From Rhodobacter sp. (GTDB lineage Bacteria > Pseudomonadota > Alphaproteobacteria > Rhodobacterales > Rhodobacteraceae), in NCBI GenBank assembly GCA_013824045.1, contig PNND01000123.1, forward strand, positions 1-21,532: 21,532 bases of DNA, given 5' to 3'. The notes beneath the pieces were generated by a model. The model did not search any database. It had not been told where the DNA came from and saw only the letters and a program-made list of their open reading frames with translations. The position numbers and the translations under genes were made by a program. This document shows, piece by piece, positions 15,373-21,532 of the stretch (position 1 is the stretch's first letter; each line of letters begins with the position of its first letter).

Positions 15373-15425
15373 GTCGGCTCCGGTCAAGTGGCGCGACCAT
15401 GCCAGAACGGTGGCCGTTTGGCCAG

Positions 15426-16514
15426 TCACCCCTGTGCAACCGTGGGGTGGAGCGGCGCGGAGGGCGGCGGCGGGGTGGCGAGGCGCGCGAGTTGCGGTTT
15501 CATCAGGCGGTGCCAGAGCGGGGGAAACAGGGCGATGGTGCAGGCCAGCGGCAGCGGCCAGGGCAGGCGGGGGGCATCCTCGGGCAGGCGCAGGGCGGGG
15601 TAGGGGCGGGACGGATTGCTGTGGTGATCGGAATGGCGCGGCGCGTTCAGCAGCAATGCCGAGGAGAACCAATGCGCGGTGTTCCAGGAATGGCGGGCGT
15701 TCACCGGTTCCGGGCGACCATCGGGGCCGATGGCGCGGGTGAGGCCGTAATGTTGCACGTAATCCGACAGGTGGATCTGCAGCTGGGCATGGGCGGCCAG
15801 GCCCAGCCAGAGAAGCAGGCCGACGGGGCCGCCGATCAGCAGGGCAAGGGCCAGCGCGGCGGCGGAGAGCAGGGCGTAGCGGGCATAGGGGTGCAGACCC
15901 GGCTGCGGGTTGCGGCGGCGCAGATCGCCTTCGGCAGCAAGGCCCGCGCGGAAGGCCCCGATAGAGGCGCGGGGGAGATAGCGCCAGAACCCCAATCCCC
16001 GGCGGGCGGTGGCGGGATCATCTGGCGTGGCGACATGGCGGTGATGCACGAGGCGGTGGCTGGAGGTGTGATGGCCAATCAGCATCCAAGCATAGACGAG
16101 GATCCCGAGGCGGACATGCCGTCGGGCGGGGCGGTGGATCAGTTCATGCGCGGTGGGGTGGGCGATCTGGCCCAGCCAGAGGCCGGTGGCGAAGAGGAGG
16201 GCGGCTTTCTCCGGCAGCGTCAGGGCGGGGCTGGTGGCCCCGGCGATGGCCAGAGGCGGCAGGGCGAGCGCGATGAGGCCGAGAAGCAGAAGGAGGCTGT
16301 CGGCGGCGGGGAACTCTGTGCCTTCGTCCGGGGCCGAGTCCACAAGCGGGAGAAGCTGGTCAAGCAGGATGGACAGCAGGCCCATGTAGAGAAGCGCGGC
16401 CCAGAGCCATGCACCACCAGCGGCTACGCCGAGGGCGAGGAGCGGCACGGGCGCGAGGGTCGCCGCGGCGAAGGCGGCCATTGGGATGGGGGAACGGGGG
16501 GCGGGGCTACTCAT
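15426..16514 (-). CDS. AlkB-like membrane alkane 1-monooxygenase
   Basis: This 362-residue integral membrane protein has the eight-histidine diiron pattern of AlkB and related fatty acid desaturase-fold hydroxylases: HELIHR (123-128), HRLVHHRHVATP (153-164), the AlkB-type DYVQHYG (251-257) and RHSDHHSNPSRPY (293-305). Several hydrophobic helices surround these (for example 14-56, 73-92, 215-242). AlkB enzymes put a terminal hydroxyl on alkanes or fatty-chain compounds using rubredoxin electrons. No rubredoxin gene is present here, so the substrate and partner are unknown. The start at 16514 has no clear ribosome site; an ATG at 16481 (MAAFAAATLAP) is an alternative. Confidence 0.88.
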   Translation of the reverse strand: MSSPAPRSPIPMAAFAAATLAPVPLLALGVAAGGAWLWAALLYMGLLSILLDQLLPLVDSAPDEGTEFPAADSLLLLLGLIALALPPLAIAGATSPALTLPEKAALLFATGLWLGQIAHPTAHELIHRPARRHVRLGILVYAWMLIGHHTSSHRLVHHRHVATPDDPATARRGLGFWRYLPRASIGAFRAGLAAEGDLRRRNPQPGLHPYARYALLSAAALALALLIGGPVGLLLWLGLAAHAQLQIHLSDYVQHYGLTRAIGPDGRPEPVNARHSWNTAHWFSSALLLNAPRHSDHHSNPSRPYPALRLPEDAPRLPWPLPLACTIALFPPLWHRLMKPQLARLATPPPPSAPLHPTVAQG

Positions 16515-16734
16515 GACAGCATGAGGATAGCAGCGGTGCGGGCTTGCGTCACGGGGGCGGATTTGGGTGCCTTTGTCGCAGCGTAGCGCGAGGGGGTCTG
16601 TTGGATGGGTATTTGGGCCAAGGTGAAAGGGCAGTGGCTTTGGGTCTTTGAGGATGTCCGGGCAACGGTCGGGCCTTCCGTTGCGCGGTGGAAGGGATTA
16701 GGTGACGGTAAGGCCATTGGCGGAAAGGGGCGGC

Positions 16735-17850
16735 ATGTCCTTCTTCAAGAAACTGCGCGACAAAATGTTCCGGTCTTCGGACAAGATCGGCGAGGGGCTG
16801 GAGGCGCTGGTCGCCGAGGATGCGGCCCCGTCTGAGGTTCCCGAAGCGGTGACACCCAGAGCGGCAGAGGCCCCTGTCGTGGCGCGGGACGTTGTGCCGG
16901 AGCCCAAGGTTGAGCCCAAGGTTGAGCCGAAGGCCGAGGCAAAAGCTGAGGCCAAAGCCGAGGCGAAGCCGGGGTTGCTGGGGCGTCTGTTCGGCGGTGG
17001 GGCGGCGGAAGAGCCGCGGCGGTTGGTCGATGATGCCATGCTGGAAAGTCTGGAAGAGGTGCTGATCCAGGCTGATATGGGCGTGGATACGGCGATGCGT
17101 GTGACGGCGAATATCGCCGAGGGGCGGTTCGGCAAGCGCGTTTCCACCCGCGAGTTGAAACAGGCTTTGGCGGATGAAGTGACCCGGATCATGGAACCCG
17201 TGGCGCGGCCCTTGCCGATATACCCGAAGCGGCCGCAGGTGGTGCTGGTGGTGGGGGTGAACGGGTCGGGCAAGACCACGACCATCGGCAAGCTGGCAAG
17301 CCAGTTCAAGGCGGCCGGCAAGAGCGTGGTGATCGCGGCGGGGGACACGTTCCGGGCGGCAGCGGTGGAACAGTTGCAGATCTGGGGCACGCGGGCCGGG
17401 GTGCCCGTGTTGACCGCGCCGGAGGGATCGGACCCGGCCTCGCTGGCCTTTGACGCGCTGACCAAGGCGCAGGAACAGGGGGCCGACCTGTTGCTGATCG
17501 ACACGGCGGGGCGGTTGCAGAACCGGCAGGATCTGATGGAGGAGCTGGCCAAGATCGTGCGGGTGATCCGCAAGGTGGATGCCACCGCGCCGCATAACAC
17601 GCTTCTGGTGCTGGATGCGACGACGGGGCAGAACGCGATTTCGCAGGTCGAGATTTTCCGCAAGATCGCGGATGTGACGGGGCTGGTGATGACCAAGCTG
17701 GATGGCACGGCCAAGGGCGGCGTTCTGGTCGCGCTGGCCGACAAGTTCGGCCTGCCCATCCATGCCATCGGGGTGGGCGAGCAGATCGACGATCTGTCGC
17801 CCTTTGACCCGGAAGACTTTGCCAAAGCGCTGGTGGGGCTGGACGGCTGA
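16735..17850 (+). CDS. ftsY: Signal recognition particle receptor FtsY
   Basis: FtsY is the GTPase that receives ribosome-SRP complexes at the inner membrane. The 371-residue protein has an amphipathic N-terminus (MSFFKKLRDKMFRSSDKIGE) followed by an acidic A region with a Lys/Glu/Ala/Pro repeat (PEPKVEPKVEPKAEAK, residues 55-79). The N domain comes next, and then the G domain with G1 GVNGSGKTT (174-182), DTAGR (256-260), TKLDGTAKGG (320-329) and the closing IGVGEQIDDLSPFDPEDFAK. The ATG at 16735 follows GGAAAGGGGCGG; a GTG at 16702 would add 11 residues and is less likely. The 220 bases before it contain no supported gene. Confidence 0.96.
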   Translation: MSFFKKLRDKMFRSSDKIGEGLEALVAEDAAPSEVPEAVTPRAAEAPVVARDVVPEPKVEPKVEPKAEAKAEAKAEAKPGLLGRLFGGGAAEEPRRLVDDAMLESLEEVLIQADMGVDTAMRVTANIAEGRFGKRVSTRELKQALADEVTRIMEPVARPLPIYPKRPQVVLVVGVNGSGKTTTIGKLASQFKAAGKSVVIAAGDTFRAAAVEQLQIWGTRAGVPVLTAPEGSDPASLAFDALTKAQEQGADLLLIDTAGRLQNRQDLMEELAKIVRVIRKVDATAPHNTLLVLDATTGQNAISQVEIFRKIADVTGLVMTKLDGTAKGGVLVALADKFGLPIHAIGVGEQIDDLSPFDPEDFAKALVGLDG

Positions 17851-17870
17851 TGCGAGGCGCGTGAGGCGGC

Positions 17871-18772
17871 GTGACGGAGTGGCTGCTTTCCATCGCGGGC
17901 ACGCCTGCGGGCATGACGCTGGCGCTTGGCCTTGCGCTGATGTCGGCCTTTGCGCATGCGGTTTTCGGGGCGTTGCAGAAGGGGCAGCATGACCCTTGGG
18001 TGACGCGGGCGTCGATCGATGTCTGGATTTTCCTGCTGATCGCACCGGTGGCCCTGTTCGCCGTGCCTTGGCCGCGCGGGTTTGAATGGCTGGTGCTGTT
18101 GGGGGCGCTGGGGATTCACTTTGCCTACAAGCTGACCATGGCGCTGGCCTATGAGCGGGCTGCCTATACGGTGGTCTATCCGGTGGTGCGGGGGACGGGG
18201 CCGCTGGTGACGCTGGCCTTTGCGGCGCTGTTTCTGGGCGAGCATTACCGGGCGCTGCAATGGGGCGGCGTGGCGCTGCTGTCGGGGGCGATCCTGATGC
18301 TGGCGGTGGTGAATCTGCGCGGCGTGCGGATCGGGCGGCGGGCGCTCTATGCGGGGCTGGGCTGGGCGCTGGCGGGGGACTGCTGGTTGCGGTCTATACC
18401 ACCTATGATGCTTGGGGCATCCGGCTGACGCCGGACCCGTTCACCTTTCTGGCGTGGTTCTTTCTGATCACGGCGGTGGATTTCCCCACGCTGATGGCGG
18501 TGCGGCTGGCGCGGGGGCGGGCGGTTTTGCCGCCCTTGCGCCCTCTGGTGGTGCGGGGGGTGATCGGGGCACTGGTGGCCTTTGTCAGCTTTGGCGGCGT
18601 GATGCTGGCCACGCGGCTGGGCCGGGTGGGCGAGGTGGCGGCGCTGCGCGAGACATCGACGGTCTTTGCCGCCGTGATCGGCTGGGCGGTGCTGGGCGAA
18701 AAGGTGGGCCTGCTGCGGGCTGCGCTGATGGGGTTGATTGCGCTGGGGGCGGTTCTGGTGCAGATCGGGTGA
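17871..18772 (+). pseudogene. EamA/DMT-family transporter, frameshifted
   Basis: Two reading frames together give one transporter of about 300 residues. The first, from GTG 17871 (MTEWLLSIAGTPAGMTLALG), carries the first EamA half, including HAVFGALQKG, YERAAYTVVYPVVRGTGPLV and GVALLSGAILMLAVV. The second carries the other half (VAVYTTYDAWGIRLTPDPFT, VSFGGVMLATRLGRVGEVAA, TSTVFAAVIGWAVLGEKVGL), ending at 18772. The break lies in the G-run at 18374-18378, where five G are present and six would restore the frame (ALAGGLLVAVYTTYDAWG). DMT proteins have ten helices and export or import small metabolites; the substrate is unknown. An error in a homopolymer is a likely explanation. The gene follows ftsY by 20 bases. 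Confidence 0.85.
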
Positions 18773-18796
18773 GCCCAAGGAAGGATGCGACACGAC

Positions 18797-19417
18797 ATGT
18801 CTGATGCGACACCTGAAAAGAAGGTTCACCCTGCGCTGAAGCTGGCGCTGGAACTGGGGCCGATTGCGCTGTTCTTTGCCGGCTATGTGATGCTGAAGGA
18901 TCAGGTCTTTGCGATCGGTGGCGCGGAATATGACGGGTTCATCGTGGTGACCGCGCTGTTCATTCCGGTGATGCTGATGACCACGGGCATCTTGTGGTGG
19001 CTGTCGGGCAAGCTGTCGAAGATGCAGGTGGCGACGGTGGTGCTGGTGGTGCTGTTCGGGGGGCTGTCGGTCTGGCTGAACGACGAGCGGTTCTTCAAGA
19101 TGAAGCCCACGATGATCTATCTACTGTTCGGTGGCATCCTCGGGTTCGGCCTGCTGCGCGGGCAGAGCTATCTGCGGGTGGTGATGGAAGAGGCGCTGGC
19201 CTTACAGCCTGAGGGATGGATGATCCTGACCCGGCGGCTCTGTGCCTTCTTCTTTGGCCTTGCGCTGGCCAATGAGGCGGTGTGGCGGCTGATGTCGACC
19301 GAGGCTTGGGTGAATTTCAAGACCTTCGGGCTGACAGCGGCGCTGTTTGCGTTCTTCATGACGCAGGGCGGCCTGTTGAGCCGCTATGGCATTCCTGAGG
19401 ATGAAGGCAAGTCGTAA
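18797..19417 (+). CDS. yciB: Inner membrane protein YciB / septation protein A (IspA family)
   Basis: This protein of about 206 residues has the YciB pattern: a short polar N-terminus ending KKVHPALKLALELGPIALFF, several hydrophobic helices, the central motif SVWLNDERFFKMKPTMIYLL, and the later LANEAVWRLMSTEAWVNFKTF. YciB is a polytopic inner membrane protein tied to envelope integrity and septation. The ATG at 18797 gives the family-typical start; the ATG at 18785 (adding MRHD) is adjacent to AAGGAAGG and is also possible, since that ribosome site is oddly placed for either. It starts 24 bases after the EamA gene and ends 13 bases before the acetyltransferase, so it is probably part of a ftsY-EamA-yciB-GNAT transcript. 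Confidence 0.92.
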   Translation: MSDATPEKKVHPALKLALELGPIALFFAGYVMLKDQVFAIGGAEYDGFIVVTALFIPVMLMTTGILWWLSGKLSKMQVATVVLVVLFGGLSVWLNDERFFKMKPTMIYLLFGGILGFGLLRGQSYLRVVMEEALALQPEGWMILTRRLCAFFFGLALANEAVWRLMSTEAWVNFKTFGLTAALFAFFMTQGGLLSRYGIPEDEGKS

Positions 19418-19430
19418 GGCGGGTTGCCGG

Positions 19431-19862
19431 ATGATGCGGCGCTATCGGGCGGGGGATCGGGAGGCGTGTCTCGCCATATTTGACGGGAATGTGCCTGACT
19501 TCTTTGCCGCGTCGGAACGGGTGGAGTTTGCCGCCCATCTGGAGAGCGCCGAGTCTTTTCTGGTTCTGGAGAACGGCGGGGTCGTGCTGGCCTGTGGCGG
19601 GGTGAGCGCGCTGCCATCCGGCTGGGCCGTGCTGGATTGGGGCATGGTGGCGCGGGCGGCGCAGAGGCAGGGACTGGGGCGGCAGCTGATGCTGGCGCGG
19701 CTGGCGCTGGCGCGTGGGATGCCGGGGCTGCGCGGGATCAGGCTGGAGACCAGCCAGAAGACCTGCGGCTTCTACGAAGGATTTGGCTTCCGGGTGCAGG
19801 CGGTGGTGCGGGATGGGTTTGGCCCCGGACTGGACCGGGTGGACATGGCATTGACGTTCTGA
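19431..19862 (+). CDS. GNAT-family N-acetyltransferase
   Basis: The 143-residue product has the GNAT fold order: MMRRYRAGDREACLAIFDGN (strand 1 and helix 1), the central strands FLVLENGGVVLACGGVSAL and WAVLDWGMVARAAQRQGLGR with the acetyl-CoA loop QRQGLG (motif Q/R-x-x-G-x-G), and FYEGFGF in the last helix-strand. GNATs transfer acetyl from acetyl-CoA to amines; the acceptor cannot be read from the sequence. The start was set at 19431, 13 bases after the yciB stop, because it begins the domain and has AAGGCGG upstream. In-frame ATGs at 19386 and 19401 lie inside yciB. Confidence 0.85.
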   Translation: MMRRYRAGDREACLAIFDGNVPDFFAASERVEFAAHLESAESFLVLENGGVVLACGGVSALPSGWAVLDWGMVARAAQRQGLGRQLMLARLALARGMPGLRGIRLETSQKTCGFYEGFGFRVQAVVRDGFGPGLDRVDMALTF

Positions 19863-19877
19863 CGGAGGCGGAAATGG

Positions 19878-19908
19878 AAAACGCCCCCGCACCAAGGTGC
19901 GGGGGCGT
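19878..19908 (-). terminator. Intrinsic terminator between GNAT gene and csp
   Basis: ACGCCCCCGCACC (19881-19893) and GGTGCGGGGGCGT (19896-19908) form a perfect 13-bp stem with an AA loop. On the minus strand it runs into TTTT (19881-19878), so it best fits the cold shock gene, whose stop is 51 bases upstream. It may also stop transcription from the plus-strand acetyltransferase gene. Confidence 0.8.
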
Positions 19909-19958
19909 CTGATACTGAAGGACGCGCGCTTCTGGGGCGCCCGGCCTGACGCCTTGGC

Positions 19959-20165
19959 TTATGCCAGTGCGAGGTTCATCGCGGATTCGCGACCGTTGCG
20001 GTCACGCTCCAGATCGAAGGTGACGGCCTGACCGTCAGCCAGCGAACGGATGCCGGCGCGCTCCAGCGCGGTGATGTGGACGAACACGTCCTTGGTGCCA
20101 CCCTCGGGTGCAATGAAGCCGAAGCCTTTGGTGGCGTTGAACCATTTCACGGTGCCGTTGGCCAT
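19959..20165 (-). CDS. Cold shock protein (CspA family)
   Basis: The 68-residue protein is a single cold shock domain that binds single-stranded RNA or DNA and acts as an RNA chaperone. RNP1 is KGFGFI (residues 13-18) and RNP2 is VFVHI (27-31); the starting MANGTVKWFNATKGFGF is typical. AGGAGA lies eight bases before the ATG. The 263-base region between it and the GST gene suggests a long leader, as in many csp genes. It contains a CCACC/GGTGG-type hairpin near 20189-20210 and a weak promoter-like TTGCTA (20318-20313) and ATACGC (20295-20290) spaced by 17 on the minus strand. Cold induction cannot be shown from sequence. Confidence 0.95.
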   Translation of the reverse strand: MANGTVKWFNATKGFGFIAPEGGTKDVFVHITALERAGIRSLADGQAVTFDLERDRNGRESAMNLALA

Positions 20166-20353
20166 CGTGAGATCTCCTGTCGAAAGTCGCCACCCGCGGA
20201 ACTGCGGTGGCCTGGCTCAGGGTCGTGTCAAGGTCGCGTCTGACAGCCCGAGGGAAGACAGAAGGTCGAAAGATCGAATAAAGCACCCCGCGTATGCGCC
20301 CTTTCCGCCATGTAGCAAGGAGATTCGGGGCAATCGGCACAACCATCGGCGGA

Positions 20354-20381
20354 AAAGGGCGGCCTGTGCGGGCCGCCCTTT
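20354..20381 (-). terminator. GC-rich hairpin after GST gene
   Basis: AAAGGGCGGCC (20354-20364) and GGCCGCCCTTT (20371-20381) form a perfect 11-bp stem with a 6-base loop. It directly adjoins the double-hairpin element that follows the GST gene, read on the minus strand. The weak T-run after it (minus strand, CTTTTCC) makes it a plausible terminator for GST. Confidence 0.6.
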
Positions 20382-20425
20382 CAAATTCGTTGGAACGAAT
20401 TTGCAAATTTCTTCGAAGAAATTTG
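20382..20425. repeat. Double-hairpin element, copy 2
   Basis: CAAATTCGTT / AACGAATTTG (20382-20403) with a GG loop is followed at once by CAAATTTCTT / AAGAAATTTG (20404-20425) with CG in the centre. Both are perfect. The architecture, length, order and GG loop match copy 1 at 14906-14948, while the first stem differs in sequence but still pairs. It ends three bases from the stop of the GST gene on the minus strand. Confidence 0.75.
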
Positions 20426-20428
20426 GAC

Positions 20429-21130
20429 TTAGCGCTTGAAGAGGATTTCCTGCGCCTTGCGGTCGGTGGTGTTGTTGTTGCGCTGATCCGCGCCGACAGC
20501 CGCGCCTTTGGCAAAGGCGGGGCGGGCGGCAAGTTCATCAAGCCAGCGTTTGAAGTTGGGTTTATCGTCCAGCGTCTGCTGCTGGCCCGTCCAGCCCATG
20601 GCCCATGGCCAGATTGCGAAATCGGCGATGGAGAGGAAATCGCCGGCGGCATAGCGGGTTTTGGCAAGCTGGCGGTCGAGCACGCCATAGAGGCGGCCCA
20701 CCTCGCGGCGGTAGCGGTCTTTGGCATAGGGAAGGTCTTGGGGCGGGTCCATTGCGGGGGCGTAGGTGAGGAAATGGTGCGCTTGGCCCGCCATGGGGCC
20801 GACGCCGCCCATCTGCCACATCAGCCACTGTTCGACTGCGGCCTGTTCGCGGGCATTCGCGCCGCCGAACTTGCCGGTCTTGCGCACGAGGTATTGGAGG
20901 ATCGCGCCGGATTCGAAGATCGAGATGGGTTGGCCATCCGGGCCTTCGGGATCGGTGATGGCGGGCATGCGGTTGTTGGGCGCGATGGCCAGAAATTCGG
21001 GTTTGAACTGGTCGCCCGCGCCGATGTTGACGAAGTGGATGGTGTAGGGAAGGCCCATCTCTTCGAGCGCGATGGTGATCTTCTTGCCGTTGGGGGTGGG
21101 CCAGTAATGCAGGTCGATGGGGGCGGTCAT
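20429..21130 (-). CDS. Glutathione S-transferase (Nu-class-like, YfcG/YghU type)
   Basis: The 233-residue protein has an N-terminal thioredoxin-fold domain with LHYWPTPNGKKITIALEEMG (the TPNG motif of YfcG/YghU-type GSTs, residues 12-15), the cis-Pro loop NNRMPAI (52-58) and the glutathione-contact ESGAILQYL (73-81). An all-helical C-terminal domain follows (VEQWLMWQMGGVGPMAG, LSIADFAIWPWAMGW). Such enzymes show disulfide reductase or peroxidase activity with glutathione rather than classical conjugation; the physiological substrate is unknown. AAAGGAG precedes the ATG at 21130. A 6-bp hairpin, GGCGCA/TGCGCC (21194-21208), lies in the divergent upstream region. Confidence 0.93.
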   Translation of the reverse strand: MTAPIDLHYWPTPNGKKITIALEEMGLPYTIHFVNIGAGDQFKPEFLAIAPNNRMPAITDPEGPDGQPISIFESGAILQYLVRKTGKFGGANAREQAAVEQWLMWQMGGVGPMAGQAHHFLTYAPAMDPPQDLPYAKDRYRREVGRLYGVLDRQLAKTRYAAGDFLSIADFAIWPWAMGWTGQQQTLDDKPNFKRWLDELAARPAFAKGAAVGADQRNNNTTDRKAQEILFKR

Positions 21131-21248
21131 GGCGGCTCCTTTGCTCTAATCCTGATGTTGAGGCATCGGGGCGCGGGAACAAGACGCAAATGGGGCGCAA
21201 AATGCGCCATACCCCTGTGCGCGGATGCGAAGGCGGGCGAGCCGGGCG

Positions 21249-21277
21249 TTGACCTTTGCCGCCCTTGGGCGTATCGC
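21249..21277 (+). promoter_or_regulatory. Candidate metZ promoter
   Basis: TTGACC (21249-21254), a 17-base spacer and TATCGC (21272-21277) place the transcription start near 21284, exactly where the first stem of the riboswitch begins. The fit of position to the RNA makes this the best-supported promoter in the window. Confidence 0.65.
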
Positions 21278-21282
21278 CCTTG

Positions 21283-21336
21283 GCGTGGCGCTTTGTTACC
21301 GGATTGCGGGCCACGTTAAACAAGCCGCTAAAGAGG
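21283..21336 (+). promoter_or_regulatory. SAM-II riboswitch
   Basis: The leader of metZ shows the SAM-II aptamer. Stem P1 is CGTGG (21284-21288) with CCACG (21311-21315). The loop carries CTTTG and TTGCGG, followed by the conserved TTAAACAAG (21316-21324) and GCTAAAGAGG (21327-21336). The pseudoknot P2 pairs GCGG (21306-21309) with CCGC (21325-21328). SAM-II RNAs are typical of alphaproteobacterial methionine genes and lower expression when S-adenosylmethionine is plentiful. The downstream gene, metZ, is a classic target. Confidence 0.88.
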
Positions 21337-21347
21337 TGTGGGGTCTG

Positions 21348-21384
21348 GCCCCGGCACCTTTGGGTTTTGCCGGGGCTTTTTCTT
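21348..21384 (+). terminator. Leader terminator of metZ (riboswitch expression platform)
   Basis: GCCCCGGCA (21348-21356) pairs perfectly with TGCCGGGGC (21368-21376) around an 11-base loop and runs into TTTTT (21377-21381), then CTT. An alternative hairpin, AGGTG (21334-21338) with CACCT (21355-21359) and GGGG (21340-21343) with CCCC (21349-21352), uses the same bases and would prevent it. Its 5' arm overlaps the 3' end of the aptamer. Confidence 0.8.
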
Positions 21385-21401
21385 GGCCGGAGGCCGTGAC
21401 G

Positions 21402-21532
21402 ATGACGGATTGGAAGACGCGCACAAAGCTGGTGCATGAGGGAACCCGCCGCAGCCAGTATGGCGAGATGGCGGAGGCGATCTTCCTGACCCAAGGCTTT
21501 GCCTATGACAGCGCCGAGAGTGCCGAGGCGCG
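21402..21532 (+). CDS. metZ: O-succinylhomoserine sulfhydrylase, N-terminal end (partial)
   Basis: Only 43 full codons are inside the window. They read MTDWKTRTKLVHEGTRRSQY, then GEMAEAIFLTQGFAYDSAES. The pattern T.LVH.GT.RS.YGE..EAIFLTQGF.YD is the characteristic start of MetZ, a PLP-dependent Cys/Met-metabolism enzyme that makes homocysteine from O-succinylhomoserine and sulfide. GGAGG (21389-21393) lies eight bases before the ATG. The SAM-II riboswitch and terminator upstream support a methionine biosynthesis role. The PLP lysine and the rest of the protein lie beyond the window. Confidence 0.9.
   Translation, partial: MTDWKTRTKLVHEGTRRSQYGEMAEAIFLTQGFAYDSAESAEA

Noticed and set aside
16605..16835. 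Plus-strand ORF beginning MGIWAKVKGQWLWVFED before ftsY
   Set aside because: It runs deep into ftsY in another frame, has no clear ribosome site and no recognised family.
20035..20430. Open frames across the csp leader
   Set aside because: Low-complexity translations overlapping the csp gene and the hairpin stack; no ribosome site or family.

Overview
The window is high-GC alphaproteobacterial chromosome. Gene content, protein sequences and order (ddl-ftsQ-ftsA-ftsZ-lpxC-bamD-recN) point to a Rhodobacterales / Paracoccaceae bacterium of the Rhodobacter-Gemmobacter-Tabrizicola kind. An alphaproteobacterial LexA box (GTTC-N7-GTTC), a SAM-II riboswitch before metZ and GANTC sites before ftsZ support this. 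No prophage, IS element, CRISPR array, tRNA or rRNA was seen. Genes are densely packed and no gene-free stretch exceeds 300 bases. | Layout. 1-6425: the end of the division and cell wall cluster (ddl tail, ftsQ, ftsA, ftsZ), then outer membrane genes lpxC (lipid A) and bamD (outer membrane protein assembly). 6457-8395: recN (DNA repair) and a small DUF3563 gene. 8392-10484, minus strand: a corrinoid (B12) protein, a two-helix micro-protein of about 52 residues, a DUF1638 protein and a SnoaL-like protein, probably a corrinoid methyl-transfer neighbourhood. 10628-11736: an SOS-type radical SAM gene. 11733-12994: purD on the minus strand, broken by a one-base deletion. 13061-14889: a small membrane protein and xseA. 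14956-16514, minus strand: an AlkB-like hydroxylase and a secreted protein. 16735-19862: ftsY, a frameshifted EamA transporter, yciB and a GNAT acetyltransferase. 19959-21130, minus strand: a cold shock protein and a glutathione S-transferase. 21249-21532: promoter, SAM-II riboswitch, leader terminator and the start of metZ. | How the parts work together. FtsQ, FtsA and FtsZ form the divisome core, and the ftsZ upstream region carries paired DnaA-box-like and GANTC sites that could tie division to replication. LpxC and BamD build the outer membrane, FtsY targets inner membrane proteins, and RecN, XseA and the LexA-box radical SAM gene relate to DNA damage. The corrinoid protein and metZ both bear on methyl and methionine metabolism. 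| Points most worth a second look: the SAM-II leader with overlapping antiterminator and terminator; a double-hairpin element of about 43 bases found twice, each time just after a minus-strand stop codon, with stem sequences that differ but still pair; the LexA box before the radical SAM gene; the DnaA/GANTC cluster before ftsZ; the small overlapping membrane ORF in the corrinoid cluster; and two single-base deletions (purD, EamA) that may be sequence errors.
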